Assembly: GCA_964456625.1 (NCBI GenBank)
Contig: CAYWBO010000004.1
Coordinates: 19,372-83,371, forward strand
From: Sulfidibacterium sp964456625
GTDB lineage: Bacteria > Bacteroidota > Bacteroidia > Bacteroidales > F082
Direction: 5' to 3'
Length of the DNA: 64,000 bases
Below, piece after piece: positions 50,262-59,476 of this stretch. Made by a program: the position numbers and the translations under genes. Every line of letters begins with the position of its first letter. Within the stretch, counting starts at the first letter, position 1. The notes beneath the pieces were generated by a model that worked only from the letters and a program-made list of their open reading frames with translations, was not told the origin of the DNA and ran no database searches.

Positions 50262-53200
50262 ATGCCCCAATACACCTTCGAATCCGTGGTATTCGATTTG
50301 GACGGAGTCATTACCCAAACAGCCAAAGTTCACAGCCACGCATGGAAAAAGATGTTTGACAATTATTTGAAAACCAGAGAAACAGAGTATAACGAGCCTT
50401 TTAAACCCTTTACACAGTCTGAGTACCTGGCTTATGTCGACGGGAAACCGAGATATGACGGGGTAAAAAGTTTTCTCGAATCACGAAATATTGAGATTCC
50501 CTTTGGAACCCCAGATGACGGACCTGAAAAAGAGACCGTTTGCGGATTGGGAAACAAAAAAAATGCTGCTTTCAATGAAGTGTTATCCACCGAAGGTGTA
50601 GAAGTCTATCCCTCTACTGTGGCTTTTATGAAAGCGCTGAAAGATGCAGGCGTAAAAGTCGGCGTAGCTTCTTCCAGTAAAAACTGCGAAGTCGTTTTAA
50701 AAGCCGCTGGATTAGAAGGCCTTGTAGAAACCCGCGTGGACGGAGTCGTATCCGCCGAGCTCGGATTGAATGGAAAACCGGCGCCTGACATCTTCCTGAC
50801 TGCGGCCAGGAACCTGGGTGCAAATCCTCATAATTCCGTCGTTGTGGAAGACGCCGTTTCCGGCGTAGCTGCCGGCAGAAACGGTAATTTCGGACTGGTA
50901 CTGGGCATCGCCCGCGAAGACAATACTGCTGAGCTCAGAAGGAACGGTGCAGATATTGTGGTTGCAGATATGGAAGAAATCGACATGAACGATGTGGAAG
51001 AATGGTTTCAACAGAATTTGGAAGAGGATAACTGGAAACTGGAATACCACGACTACGACCCGAAAAAAGAGCGCTCCCGCGAAGCCTTGCTGGCGATCGG
51101 GAACGGGTATTTCGGTACCCGTGGTGCCATGGAAGAATCCGTTGCCAATAATGTGAATTATCCGGGAACATACGTTGCCGGGATTTATAACCGGCTGGTC
51201 ACAAAAATTCAGGACCGCGACGTCGTAAACGAAGATTTCGTGAACTGTCCCCAGTGGTCACGGGTCAGATTTAAAGTGGATGACGGCCTGTGGGTCGATA
51301 TCAATCAGGTTGAAATCCTTTCCATTCTTCGCAGGCTGGATTTCAAAACCGGCGTGTTGCATCGTGAAATGACCATCAAGGATGAAGAAGGGAATATCAG
51401 CCTGATAGAATCCGAACGTTTCGGAAGCATGAACCAGCCGCACCTGGCTGCCCTGCGTTACAAGATTACGCCCATCAACTATTCGGGCACCATCAGCATT
51501 TGCACTGCCCTGGACGGAGCCATTCAAAACGAAGGAGTTGAACGCTACAAAGATTTGTCCTCAAAGCACCTGCAACCTGTTGACCAGGGAGGAGAAAGAT
51601 ATCTGTCCTGGTTAAAGGTGCGAACCAATCAATCAAAAATTGAGATTTGTGAGGCTGCCAAGATCAGCTTAAAAAGGAACGGCCGTGAAATTGAAACGGA
51701 AATTGCACATACATCGGACGAAGGCGTTGTTTATTCCATCCTGGAACAGGAATTGGTGGCTGGAGAAAGCCTGGAACTGGAAAAAGTCGTCGCTATTTTC
51801 ACAAGCAAAGAGGAAATATACGCCATGACCGAGGCCTTGGGACTGGCCAGCATAGCAGGGTCTTACGAAGACATCCTGAAAGAATCCGTCGATGAAAGAG
51901 AAAAACTCTGGGATGAAATCGATATCCGCCTGGAAGGCAATCGTTTGTCACAGAAACTGTTGCGGCTCCACTTGTATCATTTGCTGATCTCCGCTTCCAA
52001 AAACAACGAAAATCTGGATGCCAGCGTTACCGCCCGCGGTCTTCATGGCGAAGCGTACCGAGGACATATATTCTGGGACGAATTGTTTATACTACCATTT
52101 TACGACATTCATTATCCCAAAACTGCCCGCTCGCTGCTGATGTATCGTTACCGCAGACTGGAAAAGGCACGCGAATACGCCAAGGAAAACGACTTCAAAG
52201 GCGCCATGTATCCCTGGCAGAGCGGCAGCGACGGAAGCGAAGAAACCCAGGTGGTGCACCTGAATCCCGTTTCCGGTGAGTGGGGCCCCGATCACTCCTC
52301 CCTGCAAAGGCATGTATCCCTGGCTGTGGCCTATGACGTCTGGGAGTATTTCCACGTTTCACAGGACAAAGAATTCCTGGAAAAATACGGCATGGAGATG
52401 TTTCTGGAGATCTGCCGCTTCTGGGAAAGCAAGACCAAATGGAACGAAAAATATCAGCGTTACAGCATCGGTGGCGTGATGGGACCGGATGAATTCCACG
52501 AAAAATATTCCGATACTGAAGAAGGCGGATTAACCGACAATGCCTATACCAACATCATGGTGGCATGGCTGTTTAAAATGGCTAATAATTTGCTTTCGCA
52601 GATGGATTCCCAGGCCAAAGCTGACCTGTTTCGGTCATTGAACATGAACGAAGAAGAAGTAAATCACTGGCAGGATCTCCGTAAAAAACTCCGGCTGGTA
52701 ATTTCGGAAGATGGCATCATTGCACAATATGACGGCTATTTTGAACTGAAAGAACTGGATTGGGATTATTACCGTCAGAAATATGGAAATGTTTACCGTA
52801 TGGACCGCCTGCTGAAAGCAGAAGGAAAATCCGCCGACGAATACAAGGTGGCCAAACAGGCCGATATGCTAATGACTTTCTACAATCTCGACAAAGAAGA
52901 AGTCGACGTGCTTTTGTCTGAGATGGGTTACCAGCTACCTGAAGACTATCTCACGAAAAACCTGGATTACTATCTGAAACGGACTTCACACGGTTCTACA
53001 TTAAGCCGCGTGGTTCATGCGCAATTGGCCCAGATGATCGGCGATAAGAATTTGAGCTGGGAGTTGTATTCCGATGCCCTTTCCAGCGATTTTAACGACA
53101 TTCAGGGCGGCACTACCGGAGAAGGCATCCATGCCGGTGTGATGGCGGGGACCATTCTGATCGCTCTTTCCACCTATGCCGGAATCCAGCTCAGGAAGGA

Positions 53201-53396
53201 AAATCTGGAAATCATCCCTTCCCTGCCGGAAAGCTGGGACCAACTGAAATTCCAGATGAATTTCAAAAATGTCTTCTATTCCTTCTCGGTTAACAACGGC
53301 GGAGTTTCGGTAATGGCGGATCAGGATGTGAAAATCAAAGTTTTTGACAAAGAAGTATCGCTAAAAGCCGGTGAAGAAGTTTTGATTTCAAAATAA
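50262..53396 (+). CDS. Beta-phosphoglucomutase fused to GH65 disaccharide phosphorylase
   Basis: 1044 aa from the preferred start at 50262 (MPQYTFESVVFDLDGV). Residues ~1-245: HAD-type beta-phosphoglucomutase, nucleophile Asp12 in FDLDGV, GVASSSKNC, GKPAPDIFL, VVEDAVSGVAAG. Residues ~260-1044: GH65 maltose/trehalose/kojibiose phosphorylase family, with RGLHGEAYRGHIFWDELF, phosphate-site text KRTSHGSTLSRVVHA, and general acid Glu744 in VMGPDEFHEKYSD. GH65 releases beta-glucose-1-phosphate and the fused mutase makes glucose-6-phosphate, so the two steps are channelled in one cytoplasmic protein. The donor (maltose or trehalose) is unresolved. The gene heads a unit with a P-loop kinase. Confidence 0.95.
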   Translation: MPQYTFESVVFDLDGVITQTAKVHSHAWKKMFDNYLKTRETEYNEPFKPFTQSEYLAYVDGKPRYDGVKSFLESRNIEIPFGTPDDGPEKETVCGLGNKKNAAFNEVLSTEGVEVYPSTVAFMKALKDAGVKVGVASSSKNCEVVLKAAGLEGLVETRVDGVVSAELGLNGKPAPDIFLTAARNLGANPHNSVVVEDAVSGVAAGRNGNFGLVLGIAREDNTAELRRNGADIVVADMEEIDMNDVEEWFQQNLEEDNWKLEYHDYDPKKERSREALLAIGNGYFGTRGAMEESVANNVNYPGTYVAGIYNRLVTKIQDRDVVNEDFVNCPQWSRVRFKVDDGLWVDINQVEILSILRRLDFKTGVLHREMTIKDEEGNISLIESERFGSMNQPHLAALRYKITPINYSGTISICTALDGAIQNEGVERYKDLSSKHLQPVDQGGERYLSWLKVRTNQSKIEICEAAKISLKRNGREIETEIAHTSDEGVVYSILEQELVAGESLELEKVVAIFTSKEEIYAMTEALGLASIAGSYEDILKESVDEREKLWDEIDIRLEGNRLSQKLLRLHLYHLLISASKNNENLDASVTARGLHGEAYRGHIFWDELFILPFYDIHYPKTARSLLMYRYRRLEKAREYAKENDFKGAMYPWQSGSDGSEETQVVHLNPVSGEWGPDHSSLQRHVSLAVAYDVWEYFHVSQDKEFLEKYGMEMFLEICRFWESKTKWNEKYQRYSIGGVMGPDEFHEKYSDTEEGGLTDNAYTNIMVAWLFKMANNLLSQMDSQAKADLFRSLNMNEEEVNHWQDLRKKLRLVISEDGIIAQYDGYFELKELDWDYYRQKYGNVYRMDRLLKAEGKSADEYKVAKQADMLMTFYNLDKEEVDVLLSEMGYQLPEDYLTKNLDYYLKRTSHGSTLSRVVHAQLAQMIGDKNLSWELYSDALSSDFNDIQGGTTGEGIHAGVMAGTILIALSTYAGIQLRKENLEIIPSLPESWDQLKFQMNFKNVFYSFSVNNGGVSVMADQDVKIKVFDKEVSLKAGEEVLISK

Positions 53397-53453
53397 TAGT
53401 GTGATCTAAAGGTTTAAAATAGTTTCAAAATCAATAATTTAAAAGTAAAGAAC

Positions 53454-54089
53454 ATGCTCGAAGATGTTTTATTGATTGAAGACAAACACCGGAAAGTAGC
53501 CGCCGGGATTGTGGAAGAAATTCTCAAAAACAAAAAAGACAAATATATCATCGCCATTTCCGGTGAATCAGGCTCGGGTAAATCCGAACTGACTCATGTG
53601 GTGGCCAAAGAGCTTCGGAAATACAACATCTTTGCCAAGCCCGTGCACCTGGATAATTTCTTTAAAACACTGCCACTGGAACGCAGAGCCTGGCGTGAAA
53701 AAAACGGCATCGCAAATGTTGTGGGACTGAATGAAATCAACTGGGAAGGCGTACAGCAAACCGTAGATGATTTCAAAAACAACCGGAAATCCAGCATGCC
53801 CTGCGTGGATTTGGTGACTGAACATGTGGATACTTTAACTACCGATTTCAACGGAATCGATATGCTGGTGCTGGATGGATTGTATGCCGTGAAAACTGAA
53901 GGCGTGGACCTTCATGTTTTTATCGAGCTAACGTATCACGAAACCAAAAAGGCACAAACTTCCCGTGGCAAAGAAAAAACAGATGAGTCGCGCATGCAGA
54001 CACTGGAAGCGGAACACAAAGCCGTGCAATCGCTCAAATCCAAAGGCGATCTGTTCGTGAATATGGAGTACGAATTGGTGAAAGCCTGA
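53454..54089 (+). CDS. Uridine-kinase-like P-loop kinase
   Basis: 211-aa cytoplasmic P-loop kinase with Walker A ISGESGSGKSE at about residues 35-45 and a substrate-loop region KPVHLDNFFKTLP; MLVLDGLYAVK resembles the second conserved aspartate strand. Family: uridine kinase/phosphoribulokinase. It is 57 bp after the GH65 fusion and on the same strand, so it probably belongs to the same operon. GH65 phosphorolysis leaves one free glucose, so a sugar kinase would complete the pathway. That this protein phosphorylates a sugar is inference; nucleoside kinase is the family default. Confidence 0.8.
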   Translation: MLEDVLLIEDKHRKVAAGIVEEILKNKKDKYIIAISGESGSGKSELTHVVAKELRKYNIFAKPVHLDNFFKTLPLERRAWREKNGIANVVGLNEINWEGVQQTVDDFKNNRKSSMPCVDLVTEHVDTLTTDFNGIDMLVLDGLYAVKTEGVDLHVFIELTYHETKKAQTSRGKEKTDESRMQTLEAEHKAVQSLKSKGDLFVNMEYELVKA

Positions 54090-54097
54090 GGCCCGAA

Positions 54098-54886
54098 TCA
54101 AGTCCGGATCAGAAAATCAGTTATTTTTTTTACAACCTCATTCTGGTGGTCGAAATGCGGATGGTGGCTGCAATCATCGAGAATGTAAATTTCTTTGGGT
54201 GCAGCCCCCCCTTTTTTTATGTTTTCAATTTGCTGAAGGCTCGTGTACTGATCATTTTTCCCGTGAAAAGCCAGAACGGGAACCTCAATTTGAGCCAGTT
54301 CATCGAAAATATTCCAGAATTGAAAAAACGGCGCCGTCCAGGTTTTGCTCCAGGCATAAAAAACATCATCTGTTTTTTCTCCGTGATATTTTGTCAGCGC
54401 ACTTTTCAGCTTACTTCCGGGTGCTTCATAAATTTTTATCACCTCCTCTATAGACGGCGTTATCTTAGGTTCATTGAATGAATTCGCCGAAAGGGTAACC
54501 ACCTTGAGCAAATTCTTCGGATGACGTGCGGCATGTATCAGTCCTAACGAACCTCCTTCGCTGTGTCCCACCACGAAATAAGAATTAAGCTTCAGTGCTC
54601 CGATCAGTTGTTGAAGCAATGCTTCTTCTTTGTGAATATAGTCGAGACTTCTTTTTTCGGTCAGCGGACCGGACTTTCCATATCCCTGACGGTCGTACAC
54701 CACGGCATGAAACCCGGTGGCTTCCACCAATCGTTCAGGAAAGTCTTTCCATTGCTCCACCGAGCCTAATCCTTCATGAAGAAAAATAATAGCCGGCACG
54801 CCGGGGAGGATCTTTTTCTCCCGGTATATCTCTCTGACAAACAATTTGATCCCTGAAAGGGAAATCCATGTGTTGTGATAAAACAT
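54098..54886 (-). CDS. Alpha/beta-hydrolase fold protein
   Basis: 262-aa hydrolase without signal peptide. Oxyanion region IIFLHEGLGSVEQWKDFP, nucleophile elbow VGHSEGGSLGLIHAA (Ser), Asp in VLAFHGKNDQYTS, His in DDCSHHPHFDHQ. The text is closest to small esterase/proline-iminopeptidase-like hydrolases; substrate unknown. It begins 1 bp after the stop of the upstream sugar transporter, so it is cotranscribed with it, and it is convergent with the kinase gene (8 bp between stops). Confidence 0.88.
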   Translation of the reverse strand: MFYHNTWISLSGIKLFVREIYREKKILPGVPAIIFLHEGLGSVEQWKDFPERLVEATGFHAVVYDRQGYGKSGPLTEKRSLDYIHKEEALLQQLIGALKLNSYFVVGHSEGGSLGLIHAARHPKNLLKVVTLSANSFNEPKITPSIEEVIKIYEAPGSKLKSALTKYHGEKTDDVFYAWSKTWTAPFFQFWNIFDELAQIEVPVLAFHGKNDQYTSLQQIENIKKGGAAPKEIYILDDCSHHPHFDHQNEVVKKITDFLIRT

Positions 54887-54887
54887 C

Positions 54888-56399
54888 TTAGCTTTGCCTG
54901 TCCTTGACGAACAAAATCAGGACAGCAGCGATAAACATGGAAATTCCACCCAGAATCAACGCATAAATCGCATCGCTGTGGAAGAATTTATCCAGGAAAA
55001 AACCTAAAATTGCAGCCGCCACGATCTGAGGGATCACAATGAAATAGTTAAAAATTCCCATGTAGATTCCCATCTTATCGTGCGGCAAAGCATTGGTAAG
55101 GATGGCGTATGGAATGGAAAGAATACTCGCCCAGGCCGCACCCACGCCCAGCATAGAAACCAAAAGCAAATACTGGTCTTTGATAAAATAAATGGACAAA
55201 AGTCCCAGGCCTCCCAGAATCAGAGAAACCGAATGGGTGACTTTTCTGTTTGTAAGCCTTGCCATCGGAGTCAAAAGCCAGGCAACAACGGCGGCAAAAC
55301 CATTGTACACGGCAAACATAATGGACACCCAGTCAGCACCGTTGTTATAAGCTGCCGATGCTGTATCGGAAGAATGAAAAACATATTGTGTGATCGCTGG
55401 TGTTGTGTAAATCCATAAAGCAAAAAGGGCAAACCAGCTGAAAAACTGGACAAAAGCCAGCTGCCACATGGTTTTCGGCATGCCGAACATGTCGTTCATA
55501 ATCACCACAAGCGCGGGTTTGTGGCTTTTTCTGAGCTGCAGGCCACCGGAAATGATCATCAGCACGCCAAAGGCCATAAAACCAAAGGAAAGTACGTAGA
55601 GATCTTTGGTAAGCTTATCGTGATAGAACCAGAAGGTGAGCAGGGCTCCGGCCAGCAACCAAAGGAATCCGTTTGTAAACTGTTTTCTGCCTTTTTTAAC
55701 GACAGCTTCAAAATCTACTACTTCTTCCGTCTCCTTTTCCTGAACTTCCACTTCATTGTAAGAAGCAAGTTCTTCCGGCGGATATTCTTTGGTGGTGATG
55801 ATAGTCCAAAGGACCGCAACTAAATAAACAGCACCCCCGATGTAAAACGACCACCGAACCGACGGAGGAATAACCCCTTCCGGTGCCGTATTGCTGATAT
55901 GAAGCCAGTTGGTCATTACCCAGGGCAACACACTGGCAATCACCGCGCCCGTTCCGATAAAAAAGCTCTGCATGGCGAAACCCTGTGTTCGCTGTTCGTC
56001 GGGGAGCATGTCACCGACAAAAGCACGGAAAGGTTCCATGGAGATGTTGATGGAAGCATCCAGGATCCACAGCATCCCGGCAGCCATCCAAAGCACAGAA
56101 GAATGTGGCATGACCAACAATGCCAGCGAAGCCAGCAAAGCCCCGGCCAGGAAATAAGGTCTTCTTCTTCCTAGGCGGTTCCAGGTATTGTCGCTGTAAT
56201 GCCCGATGATCGGCTGAACCAGGAGCCCTGTTACGGGTGCAGCAACCCACAAAATGGACAGATTACCGATGTCGGCGCCCAGGGTCTGAAATATTCTGCT
56301 GACATTGGCATTTTGCAATGCGAAACCAAACTGGATCCCGAAAAACCCAACGCTCATGTTCCATATCTGCCAGAAGCTTAGATGCGGTTTTTTAGTCAT
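54888..56399 (-). CDS. MFS sugar transporter, SLC45-like
   Basis: 503-aa inner-membrane carrier with 12 predicted helices. The start at 56399 (MTKKPHLSFWQIWNMSVGFF) is preferred over an upstream ATG that precedes the promoter palindrome. GFFGIQFGFALQNANVSRIF and IGHYSDNTWNRLGRRRPYFL (MFS loop 2-3 motif, DxxWNRLGRRRPY) match the glycoside-pentoside/SLC45 group, whose bacterial members bring in maltose, sucrose or similar disaccharides by proton symport. In this context it is the likely route for maltose or trehalose to the GH65 fusion. It is upstream of the hydrolase. Confidence 0.9.
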   Translation of the reverse strand: MTKKPHLSFWQIWNMSVGFFGIQFGFALQNANVSRIFQTLGADIGNLSILWVAAPVTGLLVQPIIGHYSDNTWNRLGRRRPYFLAGALLASLALLVMPHSSVLWMAAGMLWILDASINISMEPFRAFVGDMLPDEQRTQGFAMQSFFIGTGAVIASVLPWVMTNWLHISNTAPEGVIPPSVRWSFYIGGAVYLVAVLWTIITTKEYPPEELASYNEVEVQEKETEEVVDFEAVVKKGRKQFTNGFLWLLAGALLTFWFYHDKLTKDLYVLSFGFMAFGVLMIISGGLQLRKSHKPALVVIMNDMFGMPKTMWQLAFVQFFSWFALFALWIYTTPAITQYVFHSSDTASAAYNNGADWVSIMFAVYNGFAAVVAWLLTPMARLTNRKVTHSVSLILGGLGLLSIYFIKDQYLLLVSMLGVGAAWASILSIPYAILTNALPHDKMGIYMGIFNYFIVIPQIVAAAILGFFLDKFFHSDAIYALILGGISMFIAAVLILFVKDRQS

Positions 56400-56416
56400 T
56401 TCTTCTACGTTTTTTG

Positions 56417-56437
56417 AATGCCCGAAAATAGGGCATT
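56417..56437 (-). promoter_or_regulatory. Palindrome over the sugar-transporter promoter
   Basis: AATGCCC and GGGCATT with a 7-bp loop. The minus-strand -7-like TATTTTCG (56423-56430) lies within the loop, so a protein bound here would block transcription. Confidence 0.45.
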
Positions 56438-56504
56438 TTTCGTTAACTACCAAACAGTTTCGGCTTTCCGGAAGAGCTTCTGGCTCTTTTTAAAACGATT
56501 ATTA

Positions 56505-56537
56505 AAAGCAAAAGCCAGCAGGGTGGCTGGCTTTTAC
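56505..56537 (-). terminator. Terminator of the Met-rich protein gene
   Basis: AAAAGCCAGC / GCTGGCTTTT perfect 10-bp stem, 20 bp after the stop codon. A second small hairpin AAGAGC/GCTCTT with TTT lies at 56472-56491 on the other strand. Confidence 0.9.
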
Positions 56538-56556
56538 ATCGCAACTAAACAAAAAA

Positions 56557-57936
56557 CTATTTTGAATTCTCACCTATTGGTAAATCTTGACCAACCTGAA
56601 AGAAATGTTCGGCTGGATTTGCAGGATCATATAAAAGGAAACGCATGCCGGGAGTCATGGCTTTATGATTTCCGGCAAAGCCCGTCATTCTTCCTCCCGG
56701 ACGCATCATTCTACCATAGCCAGCGCCCATGTGACGGCGATAGTTTCCGTCTTTCATATTTTGAAAAATAACATGCCTTACCCCTTCTCTCCATTTGGGG
56801 AAATACGCTTTCAGGTTGTCCAAAGAGGCATGCAGTTCTGTGAAATGGTTCAGCACAATCTCATCCAATACGATCCTGTTTTTCTCCATCTGAACACGCA
56901 GTGCCAGGCGGGTTGAATCACCCCTTCCGGGGCCGGCAGGTTTATCTGCCCAATATTTTTTCATTTGTGCCCTGATATCAGCCATATTCTTTCTGACGTT
57001 TTCGATATCTCTCTTTTCCGAACTCTTCAAAACTTTATCAAAAGCTTCTCTTTCCTTATTCACAACCGGAAAAACATCTTTTTGTGCATAAGCAAGGAGT
57101 GCTTTCTTTACCTCTGGTTTCATGGCACCCATCATTCTGCCGGAATTCCTATGCATAGGAAATCTTCCGTACATTTCATCGCATCCGTAGCAACTGCCAC
57201 GAAAGTTATTACGGCCCATCTGACGGTATCCCATATTTCCACCCATTCTGCTGTACCTGCACATCATTCCTCCATACATAGGCCCATTAAATGTACCTTT
57301 TCTGCCATAGTTCCCATATCCCATGCCACGGCCGACACCGGGTCTCGTTCCGGGGCCCATGTCCGACCTCATCCCCATGGGAAAAAGCTCCCCATTAAAC
57401 ATCAAACCAAAAGCAGGATCACTTATACGATCAAGGATCAATGGAGTTCTATTGTTACGGTTCATGCCGCGGCCATATCCCCGTGCATTTTTTTCACGGA
57501 TAGACTGGATGTCTTTTGCCCATTTAGCTCCCATAGCTTCGATGGCTTTTTTATAATCAGCAGCGGCTTTGGGATGAGCGTCGGCAATTTTCTTTACTTC
57601 GGCCAGAAGATCATGTACCTCTGCCCGGTTGTTTTGCATCATAGGGCGGTTAAAATTCCTGCCCATGCCTGCCCCCTGAGCACCCATAGGTCCCGGTCTC
57701 AGATCTGTGAACTTTTCATGGATCTTTGTCAGTTCCTCTTTTTCTGAAGACGACAAGGCGGCAATAAATTTACTTTGTTCCTGTTTCACCATCGGCAACA
57801 CATTTTTCTGTATGTATTCCCTTACAGGAGACATTTGTTGTGGTTGCATGGGTGACTGCGGGGTCTGTGGCTGAGCCATGACGAATTGTGTCCCGGCGAA
57901 TATCAGCACTACGATAAGCATTCCTAATTTTTTCAT
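56557..57936 (-). CDS. Met/Gly/Arg-rich secreted protein with duplicated Spy-like module
   Basis: 459 aa from the start at 57936 (MKKLGMLIVVLIFAGTQFVM, signal peptide to about residue 21). There are two similar helical modules: EYIQKNVLPMVKQEQSKF..LSSSEKEELTKI near 35-70, and AYAQKDVFPVVNKEREAF..LKSSEKRDIENV near 280-320. Between and after them are low-complexity Met/Gly/Asn/Arg stretches (GMGRNFNRPMMQNNR, GRMMGAMKPEV) and a CYGCDEM pair of Cys. This resembles Spy/CpxP-type periplasmic proteins that protect against stress or metals. The methionines could bind copper, but that is inference. No efflux genes lie adjacent. Monocistronic. Confidence 0.75.
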   Translation of the reverse strand: MKKLGMLIVVLIFAGTQFVMAQPQTPQSPMQPQQMSPVREYIQKNVLPMVKQEQSKFIAALSSSEKEELTKIHEKFTDLRPGPMGAQGAGMGRNFNRPMMQNNRAEVHDLLAEVKKIADAHPKAAADYKKAIEAMGAKWAKDIQSIREKNARGYGRGMNRNNRTPLILDRISDPAFGLMFNGELFPMGMRSDMGPGTRPGVGRGMGYGNYGRKGTFNGPMYGGMMCRYSRMGGNMGYRQMGRNNFRGSCYGCDEMYGRFPMHRNSGRMMGAMKPEVKKALLAYAQKDVFPVVNKEREAFDKVLKSSEKRDIENVRKNMADIRAQMKKYWADKPAGPGRGDSTRLALRVQMEKNRIVLDEIVLNHFTELHASLDNLKAYFPKWREGVRHVIFQNMKDGNYRRHMGAGYGRMMRPGGRMTGFAGNHKAMTPGMRFLLYDPANPAEHFFQVGQDLPIGENSK

Positions 57937-58092
57937 TGTTTTAGATTTAAACATTTGCCTTTTTGACAAAACGACTCAGGCAAATATTCCCTTCCCTTGA
58001 TGTTTCTCGACGAATTAATTCCCGAAGCTGACCAATCCCGGTTTATAAACTGCAGAATCATGATGAGGGAACGTTATGATCCGAACCAACCT
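57937..58092. other. Intergenic DNA upstream of Met-rich gene
   Basis: I see no gene or clear promoter consensus in this 156-bp interval. Confidence 0.35.
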
Positions 58093-58133
58093 AAAAAGAG
58101 AAAACCCCGCTTTTGGCGAGGTTTTCTCTTTTT
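58093..58133 (-). terminator. Terminator of icd-gltA
   Basis: AAAAAGAGAAAACC with its complement GGTTTTCTCTTTTT and GC-rich apex, T-run on both strands, 18 bp after the gltA stop. Confidence 0.92.
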
Positions 58134-58150
58134 AGTGAAAGCATAAGCTA

Positions 58151-59452
58151 TCAGATGCCTGCTACTTTTTCCAACATGTCTGTGGTCAAGGACTTCGGCC
58201 TTTCGATAGGATAACCCAACGCCCGGTCCCAGGTGATGTTTGCAAGAACACCCATGGCTCTTCCAACACCAAACAGAACAGTATAGAAATCATATTCACG
58301 CAGACCATAATACCATTGGATCACACCTGACTGAGCATCCACATTCGGCCACGGATTTTTGGCTTTGCCCTGTTCTCTCAGGATGTCGGGGACGACATCA
58401 TACAAACGGGAAACAAAAGCAAAGATCGGGTCTTTGGGTAGATGTTTCAGACAGAATTCACGCTGCGACATGTAACGCGGGTCGGTTTTACGCAACACGG
58501 CATGTCCGTATCCCGGAATTACCTGACCACTGTTCAGCGTATCCCAGACGAATTTTTTCATTTCTTCTTCCGAAGGGAGTTTTCCGTCCATTTTTTCCAT
58601 CACATCCTGGATCCATTTCAACACTTCCTGGTTGGCCAGTCCGTGCAACGGGCCGGCGAGGCCGTCAAGACCAGCTGAAAGTGAATAATATGCATCGGAA
58701 AGTGCTGATGCCACCAAATGGGTGGTATGTGCCGAAACGTTTCCTGATTCGTGGTCGGAGTGAATGATGAAATACATACGAGCTACATCATCATAAGGTG
58801 CCGGAATTCCCATCATGTGTGCAAAATTGCCACCCAAATCCAGATTATCGTCCGGAGCAATAATATCCCCGTTTTTGTATTTCAGCCTGTAAATGTATGC
58901 TGCGACTACCGGAAGTCTTGCAATCAAATCCGTAGAATCCTCATACATAGGTTCCCATGCAGTCATTTTGTTAAATCCTTCGTCATAGAATTTAGCAAAT
59001 TTTGATTCGTTTTGCATGGAAAGCACCGCTGCCGAGAACATGGTCATCGGATGGGTATTCTCGGGCATGGCCTTCAGTATATCAAAAACATACTGCGGAA
59101 CTTTTCTTCTTTCCTTGAACTCTTCAACCACGTCCAGCGTTTCTTTCATTGTCGGCACATCACCTGTCAACAAGTAGTACCAAAAACCTTCAACATAAGG
59201 ATAATCCTTACCTTCCGGTTTTGGCAAAGCAGCCATCACTTCGGGAATGGTCTTTCCGCGGAATCGGATCCCTTCGAACGGGTCGAGATAAGAAATGTCG
59301 GTCACGAGGCTTTTTACTCCCCGCATCCCGCCAATACATTGTTCAATCGTTACCTCTCCGACCTTGACATCGCCATACTCTTTCAAAAGACGAGTAGTCC
59401 TCGGCCGATGGGCTTCGATTTTTTCTCTTAGTTTGTCTTTTAATGTTGCCAT
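58151..59452 (-). CDS. gltA: Citrate synthase (mitochondrial/eukaryote-like type)
   Basis: 433-aa TCA-cycle enzyme condensing acetyl-CoA and oxaloacetate. The His in GLAGPLHGLANQEVL, GHAVLRKTDPRY, and Asp in PNVDAQSGVIQWYYG are the active-site signatures. N-terminal VGEVTIEQCIGGMRGVKSLV matches the eukaryotic-type (non-NADH-inhibited) branch common in Bacteroidota. It is 24 bp downstream of icd and probably cotranscribed. Confidence 0.97.
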   Translation of the reverse strand: MATLKDKLREKIEAHRPRTTRLLKEYGDVKVGEVTIEQCIGGMRGVKSLVTDISYLDPFEGIRFRGKTIPEVMAALPKPEGKDYPYVEGFWYYLLTGDVPTMKETLDVVEEFKERRKVPQYVFDILKAMPENTHPMTMFSAAVLSMQNESKFAKFYDEGFNKMTAWEPMYEDSTDLIARLPVVAAYIYRLKYKNGDIIAPDDNLDLGGNFAHMMGIPAPYDDVARMYFIIHSDHESGNVSAHTTHLVASALSDAYYSLSAGLDGLAGPLHGLANQEVLKWIQDVMEKMDGKLPSEEEMKKFVWDTLNSGQVIPGYGHAVLRKTDPRYMSQREFCLKHLPKDPIFAFVSRLYDVVPDILREQGKAKNPWPNVDAQSGVIQWYYGLREYDFYTVLFGVGRAMGVLANITWDRALGYPIERPKSLTTDMLEKVAGI

Positions 59453-59476
59453 AATAATAATTTTTGAGGTTAATAA

